Of a stretch of 64,000 bases of DNA, positions 10,481 through 18,706 are shown piece after piece. The notes beneath the pieces were generated by a model. That model searched no databases, was not told the DNA's origin, and was given only the letters and a program-made list of their open reading frames with translations. The stretch is from Diplonema japonicum (Eukaryota > Euglenozoa > Diplonemea > Diplonemida > Diplonemidae). How positions within the stretch are numbered: the stretch's first letter is position 1; each line of letters opens with the position of its first letter. The stretch spans positions 310,001 to 374,000 of the forward strand of contig OZ025671.1 in assembly GCA_964019335.1 (NCBI GenBank), given 5' to 3'. A program made the translations under genes and the position numbers.

Positions 10481-11743
10481 TCAGTCCGAGTCGGACGGGA
10501 TGTAGTATGCAGGGAAAGGGTCGTTTATGTCGTCTGCGAAGAGAGACGTGTCTTGCGTGGTCTCGCAGTCCATGTCCACGCCAATGTCCATGCTGAGAAC
10601 AGACGCGATGCGAGGGATCGCAATGTAGGCTGGGTCGCCTGGGTGACATGAGTTGTCAGACTCTGTCAAGGTCGAGAGTGGTGGCAGGGATGGATCAGAC
10701 ACAGCGTCTTCCACGTTGTTGCCAGTCAGGTTCACATCAGGGTCACGAAGGCGCTTCAAGACGTCCATGTACGAGTAGGCAGGCAGATCGGACTTCAGCG
10801 ACTTATTCGAATGGTCTGCAGGGCAGTACGGTTGTCGCTGGTGCAATATCGCCGCATTGTGCTCCAGTATTACGTTCAGCATCGCAAACGTGGGCAGGTC
10901 GTTGGGATCCGTCCCGAAGGGGTCGGAGATTTCATCGCCTACCACGCTGATGCCGCCGAGAGCTACTGACACCAGAATCACCAACACAATCGTGAACCAC
11001 CCATAATCCTCCACCAGCGTGAATGGGATAAAACAGATCGCCGTCAGAAGCAACACGCGCATCAACTGCACCAATGGGAAGGGCACCTGGAATGTGCGGA
11101 TCCCCAATGCATCGCTGTGTGCAATCAACAGCCAATGAAGCTGATTGTCCAGGCACATCCCTATGTGTGGGTCCAGCATGTCGACTCTGACACACTCGGA
11201 CACCACCATTGTTATCCAACTCGACACGACACTTGAAGAGGTCTGTCGCAGGTACCTGTCACCGCGTTGCTTACTCTTCTTCAGTTCGACTACCTCGTCG
11301 GGTGTTATAAACGGCATCGGTCCCTTCTTCCTGAAACACGTAATCTCCTCTGCTACTATCGTCAGCAGCAGGTTGGTGAGGCGCAAGAGAGTTCCTCGCA
11401 CATGTCTTGCGTCCTCTGAGTCGCCTTTCGAGTAGCTGACGTGTATTCGTGTGAAGCTAAGGGCAGCGCTGAAAATATCGCCGAGCCGCTCGCGTGATAG
11501 CCAAAACCTTTCGTACGCGCAGTTCGTATTGAAGACGATGAGGAACGTGAGGGGCGACAGCACTACAAGCAGGTCCGAGTCCTCGAAGACACGGCCTAGG
11601 TACGGCCACACATGGTTGCATGCAGACACTATCATAGCTACTGTTCCGGCAAACAGTATCAAGCTCTGCATGCGCAGCATCACGCTGCCATGAAGCTTCA
11701 ACAGGCTTGACCATAGGCTCTTCGCATTGTAGTAAACAGTCAT
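10481..11743 (-). CDS. Bestrophin/RFP-TM family anion channel, 420 aa
   Basis: A single exon starts at the ATG at 11743. The N-terminal half carries the family's membrane helices with the conserved pattern LTFLIVFNTNCAYERFW (residues about 62-78), where bestrophin-like proteins have R/S-N-x-AYxRWWEAR. The signature SDPFGTDPNDLP near residue 275 matches the DPFGxDxNDLP acidic loop (calcium clasp in animal bestrophins). Two further hydrophobic segments lie at about 225-265. The roughly 120-residue C-terminal tail is acidic, rich in Asp/Ser/Pro, and lacks known domains. Known members form pentameric chloride or bicarbonate channels in plasma, thylakoid or ER membranes. The DPFG-N-D form resembles the plant, fungal and bacterial subgroup more than animal BEST1. 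Confidence 0.88.
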   Translation of the reverse strand: MTVYYNAKSLWSSLLKLHGSVMLRMQSLILFAGTVAMIVSACNHVWPYLGRVFEDSDLLVVLSPLTFLIVFNTNCAYERFWLSRERLGDIFSAALSFTRIHVSYSKGDSEDARHVRGTLLRLTNLLLTIVAEEITCFRKKGPMPFITPDEVVELKKSKQRGDRYLRQTSSSVVSSWITMVVSECVRVDMLDPHIGMCLDNQLHWLLIAHSDALGIRTFQVPFPLVQLMRVLLLTAICFIPFTLVEDYGWFTIVLVILVSVALGGISVVGDEISDPFGTDPNDLPTFAMLNVILEHNAAILHQRQPYCPADHSNKSLKSDLPAYSYMDVLKRLRDPDVNLTGNNVEDAVSDPSLPPLSTLTESDNSCHPGDPAYIAIPRIASVLSMDIGVDMDCETTQDTSLFADDINDPFPAYYIPSDSD

Positions 11744-11811
11744 AGCTTTGATGATACTGCACAGGACATGGACACAAAGAAATAATATGTGTATTTAGGT
11801 AAACTGTAAAG

Positions 11812-14800
11812 CTACCGCTTCTTTGAGACCCTAGAAGATGAGGCTGTAACAGAAGATTGTGGTGGTGCCTCGTGTTTGAGAGCCATCGCTGGGTGCTCAG
11901 AAAGTCGTCTGAGATGGTCGGCAGTCAGCCTGCCGCTGCTGCGCGATTGTGTGTTGCGCGACCGTGACCGGCTATTTGAAATCTCAGATGATACCGATTG
12001 GGCAATGCTCTTCTTTCCAATAGTGGTCGCTGCTTGGGTTGAGCGCTGCCGCAGTGACTCCTGAGATGCCACGGCCTGCCCCCTTGTCTGCCTCCTACGT
12101 TCCCTGTCTTCTTTAGTTGGCGGCCGTGCTGTGGAAATTGGCATGTCCGCCTTCTTCACCATCACAGGCTCATCCTCTTCTTCCTGCTCTCCCATCCCGA
12201 ATAGCGCCTTCCACTTGTCAGAGTTTAAAAATAGGTCGAAAAGACCAAACCCTGCGGACATGCTCATGAGCCGCTTCACCTCAGCATCGGCCTTCTTCTT
12301 GTCGGCTTGTTCCTTCATAGTTGCCTTGCGCACGCGTAAGGCCTTGTCTTGTTCGTCTTGGATGAGGCGCTGGACTTCTTCAAGGTCTTCGAGCTTGTTC
12401 TTGATCTGGGAACGGATGACCTCCTCTGTCTCAAGGAGGTGCACGATGTCGCCACGTCGTTGGAACCGTGCGCAGAAGAAGAGAGAAGGGCATTCAGAGA
12501 CAGTGTTGCCCATGGGGTCATTGAGGAAGAGGCATCTGTAGCCCGATAAGAGACAGGACAGGGGCATGGCGATCTGCGCCAAGCATGTGGTATCGACAAG
12601 GTCGGATTCCATGACAGCGAAGGTGACGACGGTCTCTTCGGTGTCTTCGACCTCGAAGGTCATCTCCTCGTTCCACGTGGGATTGAAGCCGTTGTCTTGC
12701 ACGACTCGTGTTTTCTTTTTCTGCGTGTAGCGCAGGCCGTCCATCCTGACCTCAACCATGGGGTCCGTGATGTCGTAGGAGAGAATCAGGTCGGACTCGT
12801 CAAAGTCTCCCTCTGCAGGTAGTTGGTGCGCTGAGATGATCTCTAGCACTACCTTCCACGGTCCCGTCTTCAGTGCGCAGTCGTCATCTTTCGCTTTTTT
12901 CTTCTTTTTCTTGCCCTTCGCGGCTTCTTCTGTTTGACTCATTGAGTTTGGATTCAGCAGCGGTGTGTGCCGCTTCGTCCGTGGCTTCCTCGTCCACCCA
13001 CAGTTCCCGTTTTCAAGGAACCGCCCGCTTGCTACTGAGATCTGTGAATTGTTGTCATCACGGTCCGAGAGATGGTAATTGATCCCGACCAAGCTGACGC
13101 CTGCTGCTAGTGCCGTTGTGACTCGCACCCCATCGTCCCACTCGCACTCCACCTCCGTCCTCTTCCCGTCCACGGTCACGAGTTCTTTTATGCGGCACTT
13201 TTCATAGCCCTCCTTGCGGGGAATGTACACCGCCATCCAGTTGTACGTGTGCGCACGGAAGGTGCTCCATTTACCTTCCGACTCGCACTGCCCGTCCACC
13301 TGGTCCCAGTTCATGATCACCATGTACGGGTTTGGCCGTTTCATCTTCTTTTCAGTTGTCGAAGGACTAGCAGTGTACGGAAGGCATGAGAAGAATGTAA
13401 CGGGCAACCAGTCGGGCGACAGCGAAATAGGATCTTTCGTGGTTTCGGATGTTTGGAAGGCGCCAATTAAGAAGCTGTTTTTGGCCATTGCGGGGCATTT
13501 GATGACCTGCGCCTGGTTGGAGTCCTTCAAGCGGAAGCCGAGCAGCTCTTTAATGCTTTGGATGCCTGTGGACTGGTCTTCTTCCTTGCACATAACCTCG
13601 AAGAGGATGATGATAGGGTACTCGGACTGTTCGCCTGTGAAGGCGTTGTCGCGAAGAACAGAGAGGAAGTCAGAGAGGAGACAACAGTCGTTACGGCGGC
13701 CTTTAGGATCGCCAACCCAACACCCTTCATCTCGTCTGCCTCTGACTGGAGGATAGAGGCGGGTATGGAAGGCTTTTACATTGAGATTAAGTAGCGTTGC
13801 CACCAAACTGCATGGGTCGCACGACGTATCGGACATAGGGGCGGAGGGGACGTTAGCTGCAAACTTAACATAGTACTCAGGCCATGATCTGTCCATTGGT
13901 TGGTACACCACCTTCGACTCACTTGCGATGGCTTCGTTCAGAGACGACTGTGTGAGAAACGTGTTCCACATTTTCTGGTCCATCCCCCCGACAGACCCCG
14001 TCAGCTCCACGATTGTTCTCTTCATGTCTTCGATGCTCACACATGATTTCGGGGTCTCTTGTTCCTTCACCATGAACGCTCCAAGCTGCTTGTCTTTCAT
14101 TCGTGTAACGCCTTCTGTGTATTTCGCCCATAGTTCGTCGCAGGTTTTGTGTTTTTTGATCATCCAAACCAAGCGTTCCAAGTCCCCTCTGGACAGGGAG
14201 CCCTCGCCTCGTCTGTCGCATGCTGTGAAGAGCTCCTCGCATTTTCTCGGTTTCATCTCGATGTTGAGGACCTTCTTCAAGAGGTCGAAGACTTCCGAGC
14301 TGCTGAGCGACCCATCGCCCTCCGTGTCGCCCAACGTCCACATCTTGTCGAGCGCAATGGGGAAAGGGTTCCTTCGTGCCAGCACACGGCAAGACAGACG
14401 GAGGTACTGCAGTGTCCAATACCACATTCGAAAGTCGGTAGTACGCCCTGGGTTGCTTGAGTCCTCTGGGAAGATGATCTCTAAGAGGCCGTCTTCTGAT
14501 TTCCTTGGTATATCGTAGTGCACGGCGAAGGACTGCTGTCGTGTCTCGTCATCGCCTTTGGCACCAAATGCTTCGCGAAAGCCTGGGGTCAAATGTCCTT
14601 TTTGCACACTTTTGATGTCCACCAACCACAGTGTGTGCCTTAGTAACGGTGTTTGCTTGTCTTGTTTCTTTTTCTTCACGAATGTCACCTTTACGACGGA
14701 CTCATCCAGAACCATCCAGTACTTACATGGCTTCTTCCCTTCTCTGTACCTTTTCACCACTACACCAGATTGCATTGCTTGGACGTACTTCTCATAATCG

Positions 14801-14868
14801 TCAAAGCTGTTTTGGTACGGGGGTGTTAAGGACCTTTCCCAGCCGGAGGGAGGTCCTGCTTCGTCCAT
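11812..14868 (-). CDS. Phosphoinositide phospholipase C-like protein lacking the catalytic histidines, 1018 aa
   Basis: A single exon starts at the ATG at 14868. Domain order is that of PLC-delta: PH-like (about 33-165), two EF-hands near 178-250 (first loop DTEGDGSLSSSE, fully canonical; second DRRGEGSLSRGD), a region in the place of the X box (about 330-480), a Y box (about 520-645) and C2 (about 670-800). The Y box shows GVSLVGINYH and GRFLENGNCGWTRKP, clearly matching GxQxVALNFQ and NGNCGYVLKP. C2 shows NGFNPTWNEEMTFEV. In the X box the usual SSHNTYL and YHGHT segments, which carry both catalytic histidines, are absent; the sequence reads VPSAPMS and CWVGDPKGRRN. A coiled coil (about 815-880) and a basic Ser/Arg-rich tail follow. 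I infer an inactive inositide- and calcium-binding protein, comparable in principle with animal PRIP. Confidence 0.85.
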   Translation of the reverse strand: MDEAGPPSGWERSLTPPYQNSFDDYEKYVQAMQSGVVVKRYREGKKPCKYWMVLDESVVKVTFVKKKKQDKQTPLLRHTLWLVDIKSVQKGHLTPGFREAFGAKGDDETRQQSFAVHYDIPRKSEDGLLEIIFPEDSSNPGRTTDFRMWYWTLQYLRLSCRVLARRNPFPIALDKMWTLGDTEGDGSLSSSEVFDLLKKVLNIEMKPRKCEELFTACDRRGEGSLSRGDLERLVWMIKKHKTCDELWAKYTEGVTRMKDKQLGAFMVKEQETPKSCVSIEDMKRTIVELTGSVGGMDQKMWNTFLTQSSLNEAIASESKVVYQPMDRSWPEYYVKFAANVPSAPMSDTSCDPCSLVATLLNLNVKAFHTRLYPPVRGRRDEGCWVGDPKGRRNDCCLLSDFLSVLRDNAFTGEQSEYPIIILFEVMCKEEDQSTGIQSIKELLGFRLKDSNQAQVIKCPAMAKNSFLIGAFQTSETTKDPISLSPDWLPVTFFSCLPYTASPSTTEKKMKRPNPYMVIMNWDQVDGQCESEGKWSTFRAHTYNWMAVYIPRKEGYEKCRIKELVTVDGKRTEVECEWDDGVRVTTALAAGVSLVGINYHLSDRDDNNSQISVASGRFLENGNCGWTRKPRTKRHTPLLNPNSMSQTEEAAKGKKKKKKAKDDDCALKTGPWKVVLEIISAHQLPAEGDFDESDLILSYDITDPMVEVRMDGLRYTQKKKTRVVQDNGFNPTWNEEMTFEVEDTEETVVTFAVMESDLVDTTCLAQIAMPLSCLLSGYRCLFLNDPMGNTVSECPSLFFCARFQRRGDIVHLLETEEVIRSQIKNKLEDLEEVQRLIQDEQDKALRVRKATMKEQADKKKADAEVKRLMSMSAGFGLFDLFLNSDKWKALFGMGEQEEEDEPVMVKKADMPISTARPPTKEDRERRRQTRGQAVASQESLRQRSTQAATTIGKKSIAQSVSSEISNSRSRSRNTQSRSSGRLTADHLRRLSEHPAMALKHEAPPQSSVTASSSRVSKKR

Positions 14869-15383
14869 TTTTTTTTGGTTTTTTCTTTTTTTTTAAAAAA
14901 AAAGTGGTGACAGATAGGCGGGAAAACGGGGGGGGTGAAACAGTCGTAAGAAAAGTTTATTTGAAGCAGTCAGCGATGCAGTTTTCTCTTTTTTATTTAT
15001 TTATTTGCTTTATTTATGTAATGGTTGCCAGAGCGGGAAGAGAAAAAGAGAGAAAGAAAAAAAAAAAGCATTACTTCAACAGAAACTACCATTGACGCTC
15101 TTGCAACGAACAACCAAGTACAAAAGAAAAACAGTGTTATGAAATAAAAGAAAAGAAACAAAAAAAAAAAAACGCCCCCTCCCGGTCACTCAATCCACAC
15201 ACGCGTTTTCTTTTCTTTCGGTCTCTTCTTTGTTTTATAATAGGTTTGTAAAACATTTTCTTCTTCTTTTTTTTTGTATTCGTCCTTTTCTTATAAACTA
15301 CTACTCGCGAGCTGTTGTGGAGCCGACCTTTAACAAAAAAAAATTAAAAAAAATAGAAAATAGATATTCCCCCCATTTCTTTT
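14869..15383. other. Homopolymer-rich intergenic region
   Basis: Many A- and T-runs and a G-run (14930-14936) are present, and no frame is credible. On the minus strand this holds the 3' end of the ferrochelatase transcript side on the left and the 5' flank of the PLC-like gene (T-rich at 14888-14895 on the plus strand) on the right... orientation is by gene strand; no promoter motif is seen. Confidence 0.45.
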
Positions 15384-16691
15384 TCACGCTTTGACTCGCT
15401 GGATCTGTTTTTTTTTTTTTTTTTTTTTCCCCAAAAGATTTCCCAACAAAAAAAAAAAAAAAAACCCGTACCAAATCTGCCATCGTAGAAATGAAAGCCG
15501 GAGTTGCGTTCAACGACGGGACCAAGTCAAGGGTCTCGCCCCCATTCTTCAGGAACGAGTGTTTGATCTCAGACCCTATCTCATCGACCGTCTCAAGACA
15601 GTCCGCAACAAAAGCGGGGCTGAACACGAGAATGCGCTTCTTGTTGGCAGCAGGGAAGCTATCAACAACCTCATCCGTATAAGGAGAGAGCCATCTGCAC
15701 ATTTTTTTTTTTTTTTTTTTTTCTTTTCCCCATACTTTGTAGGCCCCAACCTAGACTGGAAACTCGTGGAGAATTTATCTTTTGCGATGCCTAAACCAGC
15801 AGCGATCCGACGCGAAGTTTCATAGCACTGCGCACGATAACACCCTTTGTTCCTTTCCGTTAATGAGGAGCAGCAATTGTTGTCCAACTTACATTCGAAT
15901 GATCCCTTGGTGATCTGCGTCTCTGGCACACCATGGTAGCTGAACAGATAGTGGTCGTACTCATTGTCCATGAACTGCTTGGCGTTTTCCTCAAAGCCCT
16001 TGAGGAAGTTAGGGTCGTCTATTAATGCGGACTTGAACGTTAAATTCGGAATGCGGTCCCAACGCCCGAGAATTTCGAAAACCTTCTGATGAATGGACCC
16101 CGTGCACGACGATGAGTACTGCGGGAACAACGGGACGACGATAATGTGCTCAACACACTTCCTCTTCAGGTTCAGCAGTCCTGTTTCAATGTCCGGGTTT
16201 TGATACCTCATCGCAAGCTCCAAATGGTATTTCCCTGGGGACTTTTTGTCGAGGTCTGCTTGAAGCTTGTCCAGCATTTCAAACCCGTACCTGACAAGAG
16301 GCGACCCCCTGTTTGTATGTTTCAAAGCAGGGTCCCATATTCTCGAGTACATTTCGGTTGATCCTGCTGCTCTAAACGGGGCGATGATGCAGTTTACCAG
16401 CATCCATCTGATGTACGGTGGGGAGTCGATCACCCTCTCGTCGGAGAGGAATTCCCTTAAGAAGGCGCGCACGCTCCCTACGTTCAAGGCTGCTGGTGTG
16501 CCCAGGTTGACCAGCAGTACACCGGTGACGCCGGGCTTAGTCGCGTCGTCGTACTTGACCTTGTCCCCGACGGTGGGCTTTTTGAAGCCCCGCATCCCCT
16601 TCCGTAGCAGCCAACACAACCCCAGAACCTTGACCGCCATCTTCGCCCAGTCCATGTGTGTACGCTCCCCGTCTATCGACATGAGGTTCAT
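15384..16691 (-). CDS. hemH: Ferrochelatase, 399 aa, three exons
   Basis: Inserts Fe2+ into protoporphyrin IX, the last step of haem synthesis. Exons are 15736-16691, 15472-15694 and 15384-15404. The introns of 41 nt (15695-15735) and 67 nt (15405-15471) are needed to read GPTKWLSPYTDEVV and to end ...MADLIQRVKA. Family signatures are VLLVNLGTP (residues 58-66), the substrate-binding MRYQNP region (161-166), SYHGVPE with the catalytic His253, TSFQSRLGP and the C-terminal KNGGETLDLVPSLN. Cysteines 267, 273, 274, 284 and 289 form an internal cluster (NNCC...GCYRAQC), a pattern typical of a bacterial-type group. A weakly hydrophobic N-terminus of about 35 residues could target the protein to an organelle. 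No C-terminal iron-sulfur extension like that of animal enzymes is present. Confidence 0.95.
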
Positions 16692-17131
16692 TTTTGTCCT
16701 TTTCTTTTATTCCTTTCCTGGGGGGGGATGATGCAGTTCCGATGTAGAGTCTGCAAGAAGACATCTCGTGATCCGCCTCGGTGAATTGTGTCCCTCACAT
16801 GGTCGAGTTTCTTTCGCTCGCCTCGGATTTGAAGTAATCAAAGCCAGACTGAAGGAGAAGCGAAAAAACGATGCGAGCGAAAGAGCCGGCCGCACAGCAA
16901 GGCAGAAACGGAAAAAAATAAAAGAAAAAAAAAATTCCAATACTAATATTTGTCTCTTTCGCTTTCCGCTTTCCGAAAAAAACTCTCTTTTTGACCCCTT
17001 TTAGTTGCATTGAAAGAATTTCGGTTTAGAAAAGTAGCAACTTTTTCCATCTCGTCTCAAAAACCTCCAATTTCGAACCACGAAGTGTAAATCGTATTGT
17101 ACCTCACTTTTTCTTTTCTTTTTATTCCGCA
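16692..17131. other. Intergenic, no gene seen
   Basis: Bases 16735-16900 have balanced composition but no open frame longer than about 75 codons and no recognisable motif. The rest is A/T-run rich. Confidence 0.45.
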
Positions 17132-17998
17132 TCACGGGGACGAAGGGGGCCTTGCACCCTTCCATGATTTGACGGCATCCCTGTCAAACGGAAGGTGATA
17201 CAGATGCTTGCTCTCCGAGTGGGGGAAGAGAAGTATCCTCTTGCGGCCCTTCAGCCCGACAAGCAGGTTGTCTTGAAGGTCATAGTGAAGACCAGTATGT
17301 GTACGCCCGGTGTTGCACCAAATGTTAATGTTAGAAATGGTTCTAGGGTCGATGTAAGGAGGTATGCGAATGTCGGCTAAAGGCCCGCCAGAGGCGGGAG
17401 TGAGAGGAAGCGTCCACTGGTAGTTTACACCGTCGTTCGAAAAAACTTTTTCTCGCAAGCCGTCGACCTCGTTGGAGGAGTAGCCGGTGTCCTTGTTATA
17501 AGGGTGTTCCTTATCAATAGGGCAGAGTGAGTGCCCAACAGACCACACGTAGCGGGTCAGTCCTGGAATGGTCAAAACAGTGTCAAGATCCCATTGTGTA
17601 GCCGGCCAGTGATCAGCTGCCTTTCCTAGTAGTATGGGTTGGGACACACTTCTCGCTTCGTCGATGCTTGTCGGTGGGGTGGAAGTCTTTGATAATTTGC
17701 TTTCAGATCGTGGGGTTTCAAGCTCCTCTGGGGCGTTGTGGAAGAGCTGTACCGCCACACTCTTCTCGTCTGAGAAGACCCAATGCCAGTACATAGACGG
17801 GATGAACAGGATGTCGCCAGGGTTGACTTCGATGAGCTTGCCCTGTGCTTTACTTAGATCAGGCCATCTTTCACTGTCGTGCTTGGGGAGCACCTCGTCT
17901 TCTTCTAGCCAGCCGCTGTCCACGTGCGAGTGTTGCAGCATAATCTTCTTTACCGTTCCTGTGTACCCTGCGGTCATGACATCTTCGTCGTGCGACAT
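17132..17998 (-). CDS. JmjC/cupin_8 protein with the two halves of the fold in reversed order, 288 aa
   Basis: A single exon starts at the ATG at 17998. A candidate acceptor AG lies 10 bases upstream of it. Residues 20-88 match the second half of a cupin_8 JmjC domain: HSHVDSGW...WPDLSKAQGK, then IEVNPGDILFIPSMYWHWV with the distal metal ligand His72. A Ser/Thr-rich linker (89-122) follows. Residues 123-288 match the first half: LGKAADHWPA...WDLD, then NIWCNTGRTHTGLHYD with ligands His238 and Asp240, DNLLVGLKGRKRILLFP, and the end at about the point where residue 20 would continue. Neither flank (17999-18706, 16692-17131) holds the missing halves. Known members are Fe(II)/2-oxoglutarate hydroxylases. 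This could be a circular permutation, or the remnant of a tandem pair cut at both ends. Confidence 0.8.
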   Translation of the reverse strand: MSHDEDVMTAGYTGTVKKIMLQHSHVDSGWLEEDEVLPKHDSERWPDLSKAQGKLIEVNPGDILFIPSMYWHWVFSDEKSVAVQLFHNAPEELETPRSESKLSKTSTPPTSIDEARSVSQPILLGKAADHWPATQWDLDTVLTIPGLTRYVWSVGHSLCPIDKEHPYNKDTGYSSNEVDGLREKVFSNDGVNYQWTLPLTPASGGPLADIRIPPYIDPRTISNINIWCNTGRTHTGLHYDLQDNLLVGLKGRKRILLFPHSESKHLYHLPFDRDAVKSWKGARPPSSP

Positions 17999-18040
17999 TT
18001 GTGTAAGCTGGGGGGTTTTTTTTTTGTTGAGCCGTGAATG
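17999..18040 (-). promoter_or_regulatory. Candidate trans-splice acceptor of the JmjC gene
   Basis: On the minus strand AACCCCCCAG ends with AG at 18008-18009, 10 bases before the chosen ATG (17998). This argues against using codons further upstream as the start. Confidence 0.35.
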
Positions 18041-18103
18041 CAAAATAACATTTCAAAAAAAAGGGGGGGGGGTGGGGGACAACGGGGGAAAAAAAAAAAA
18101 AAA

Positions 18104-18195
18104 AACTCATAGTAAAAGGCTATCCCACTGGAGGACAGCCTCTTGTGGTGTGAGTTCCTATCTTTTAATGCTCCCCTTCTGGAGCATGGCTTTCG
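18104..18195 (-). ncRNA. Candidate structured RNA element (nested hairpins, T-run at one end)
   Basis: Within a homopolymer desert about 90 bases have balanced composition and strong self-complementarity. AGGCTATCC (18117-18125) faces GGACAGCCT (18133-18141). AACTCA (18104-18109) can pair with TGAGTT (18151-18156) around it. ATGCTCC (18168-18174) pairs perfectly with GGAGCAT (18181-18187) over a 6-base loop. Read on the minus strand, the unit starts after a T-run and ends in a long T-run, like a Pol III terminator. No known RNA family was identified with confidence. Confidence 0.3.
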
Positions 18196-18706
18196 GAAAA
18201 AAAAAAAAAAATGAAACTAACACAATCACAGTAGTTGATAGGATTAACCAGTGGACATTGTTGTCTACTCCCTAATTTCTCTGGGTTTTTTTTTTCCTTT
18301 CTTTTTTTTTTTCTTTCTTTCTTTCTTCCGAAATAGGTCCAGAATTGTTTTTCTGAAATTTATTTTTTTTGGCGGAAGAAAAGTTTGCAAAAAACACAGG
18401 GTGGGTGGAGGGGAGATAAAAGAACAAGAAAACAATAGAATACTTTCTCGTAAAAAATACAAAAGAGGCGGGGGGGATATGTGGGAAAAAAAATATGATG
18501 ACAACGAAAAAAAAAAGCATGGTTTCTTTCCCCCCCCCCTTTCTTTATCTCTCTTATATTTTTAGGAAATTCTGTTGATCAACGAAAAGAAATAAAAAAC
18601 ACAACAACATCAGCTGTCAAAAAAAAGGGGGGGGGGAGATCGGGTATGATACTAATTTCTCATTTCCTTTTTTTTTCTTTCTTTCTTTTTTTTTTTTTCC
18701 AAGTTT
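18196..18706. other. Homopolymer-rich intergenic region
   Basis: Runs of A, T, G and C (for example G8 at 18628-18636 and the T-runs at 18670-18700). No gene is seen between the candidate RNA and the stop of the ADCK-type kinase. Confidence 0.5.

Noticed and set aside
18105-18200. U5 snRNA
   Set aside because: Only the 10-base loop core matches. The arm that should pair 3' of the loop is replaced by a T-run, and no Sm site with a following hairpin is present.
18110-18706. Missing N-terminal exon of the JmjC protein
   Set aside because: The interval holds only homopolymers and the hairpin element. No HxD-containing frame exists before the ADCK-type gene.
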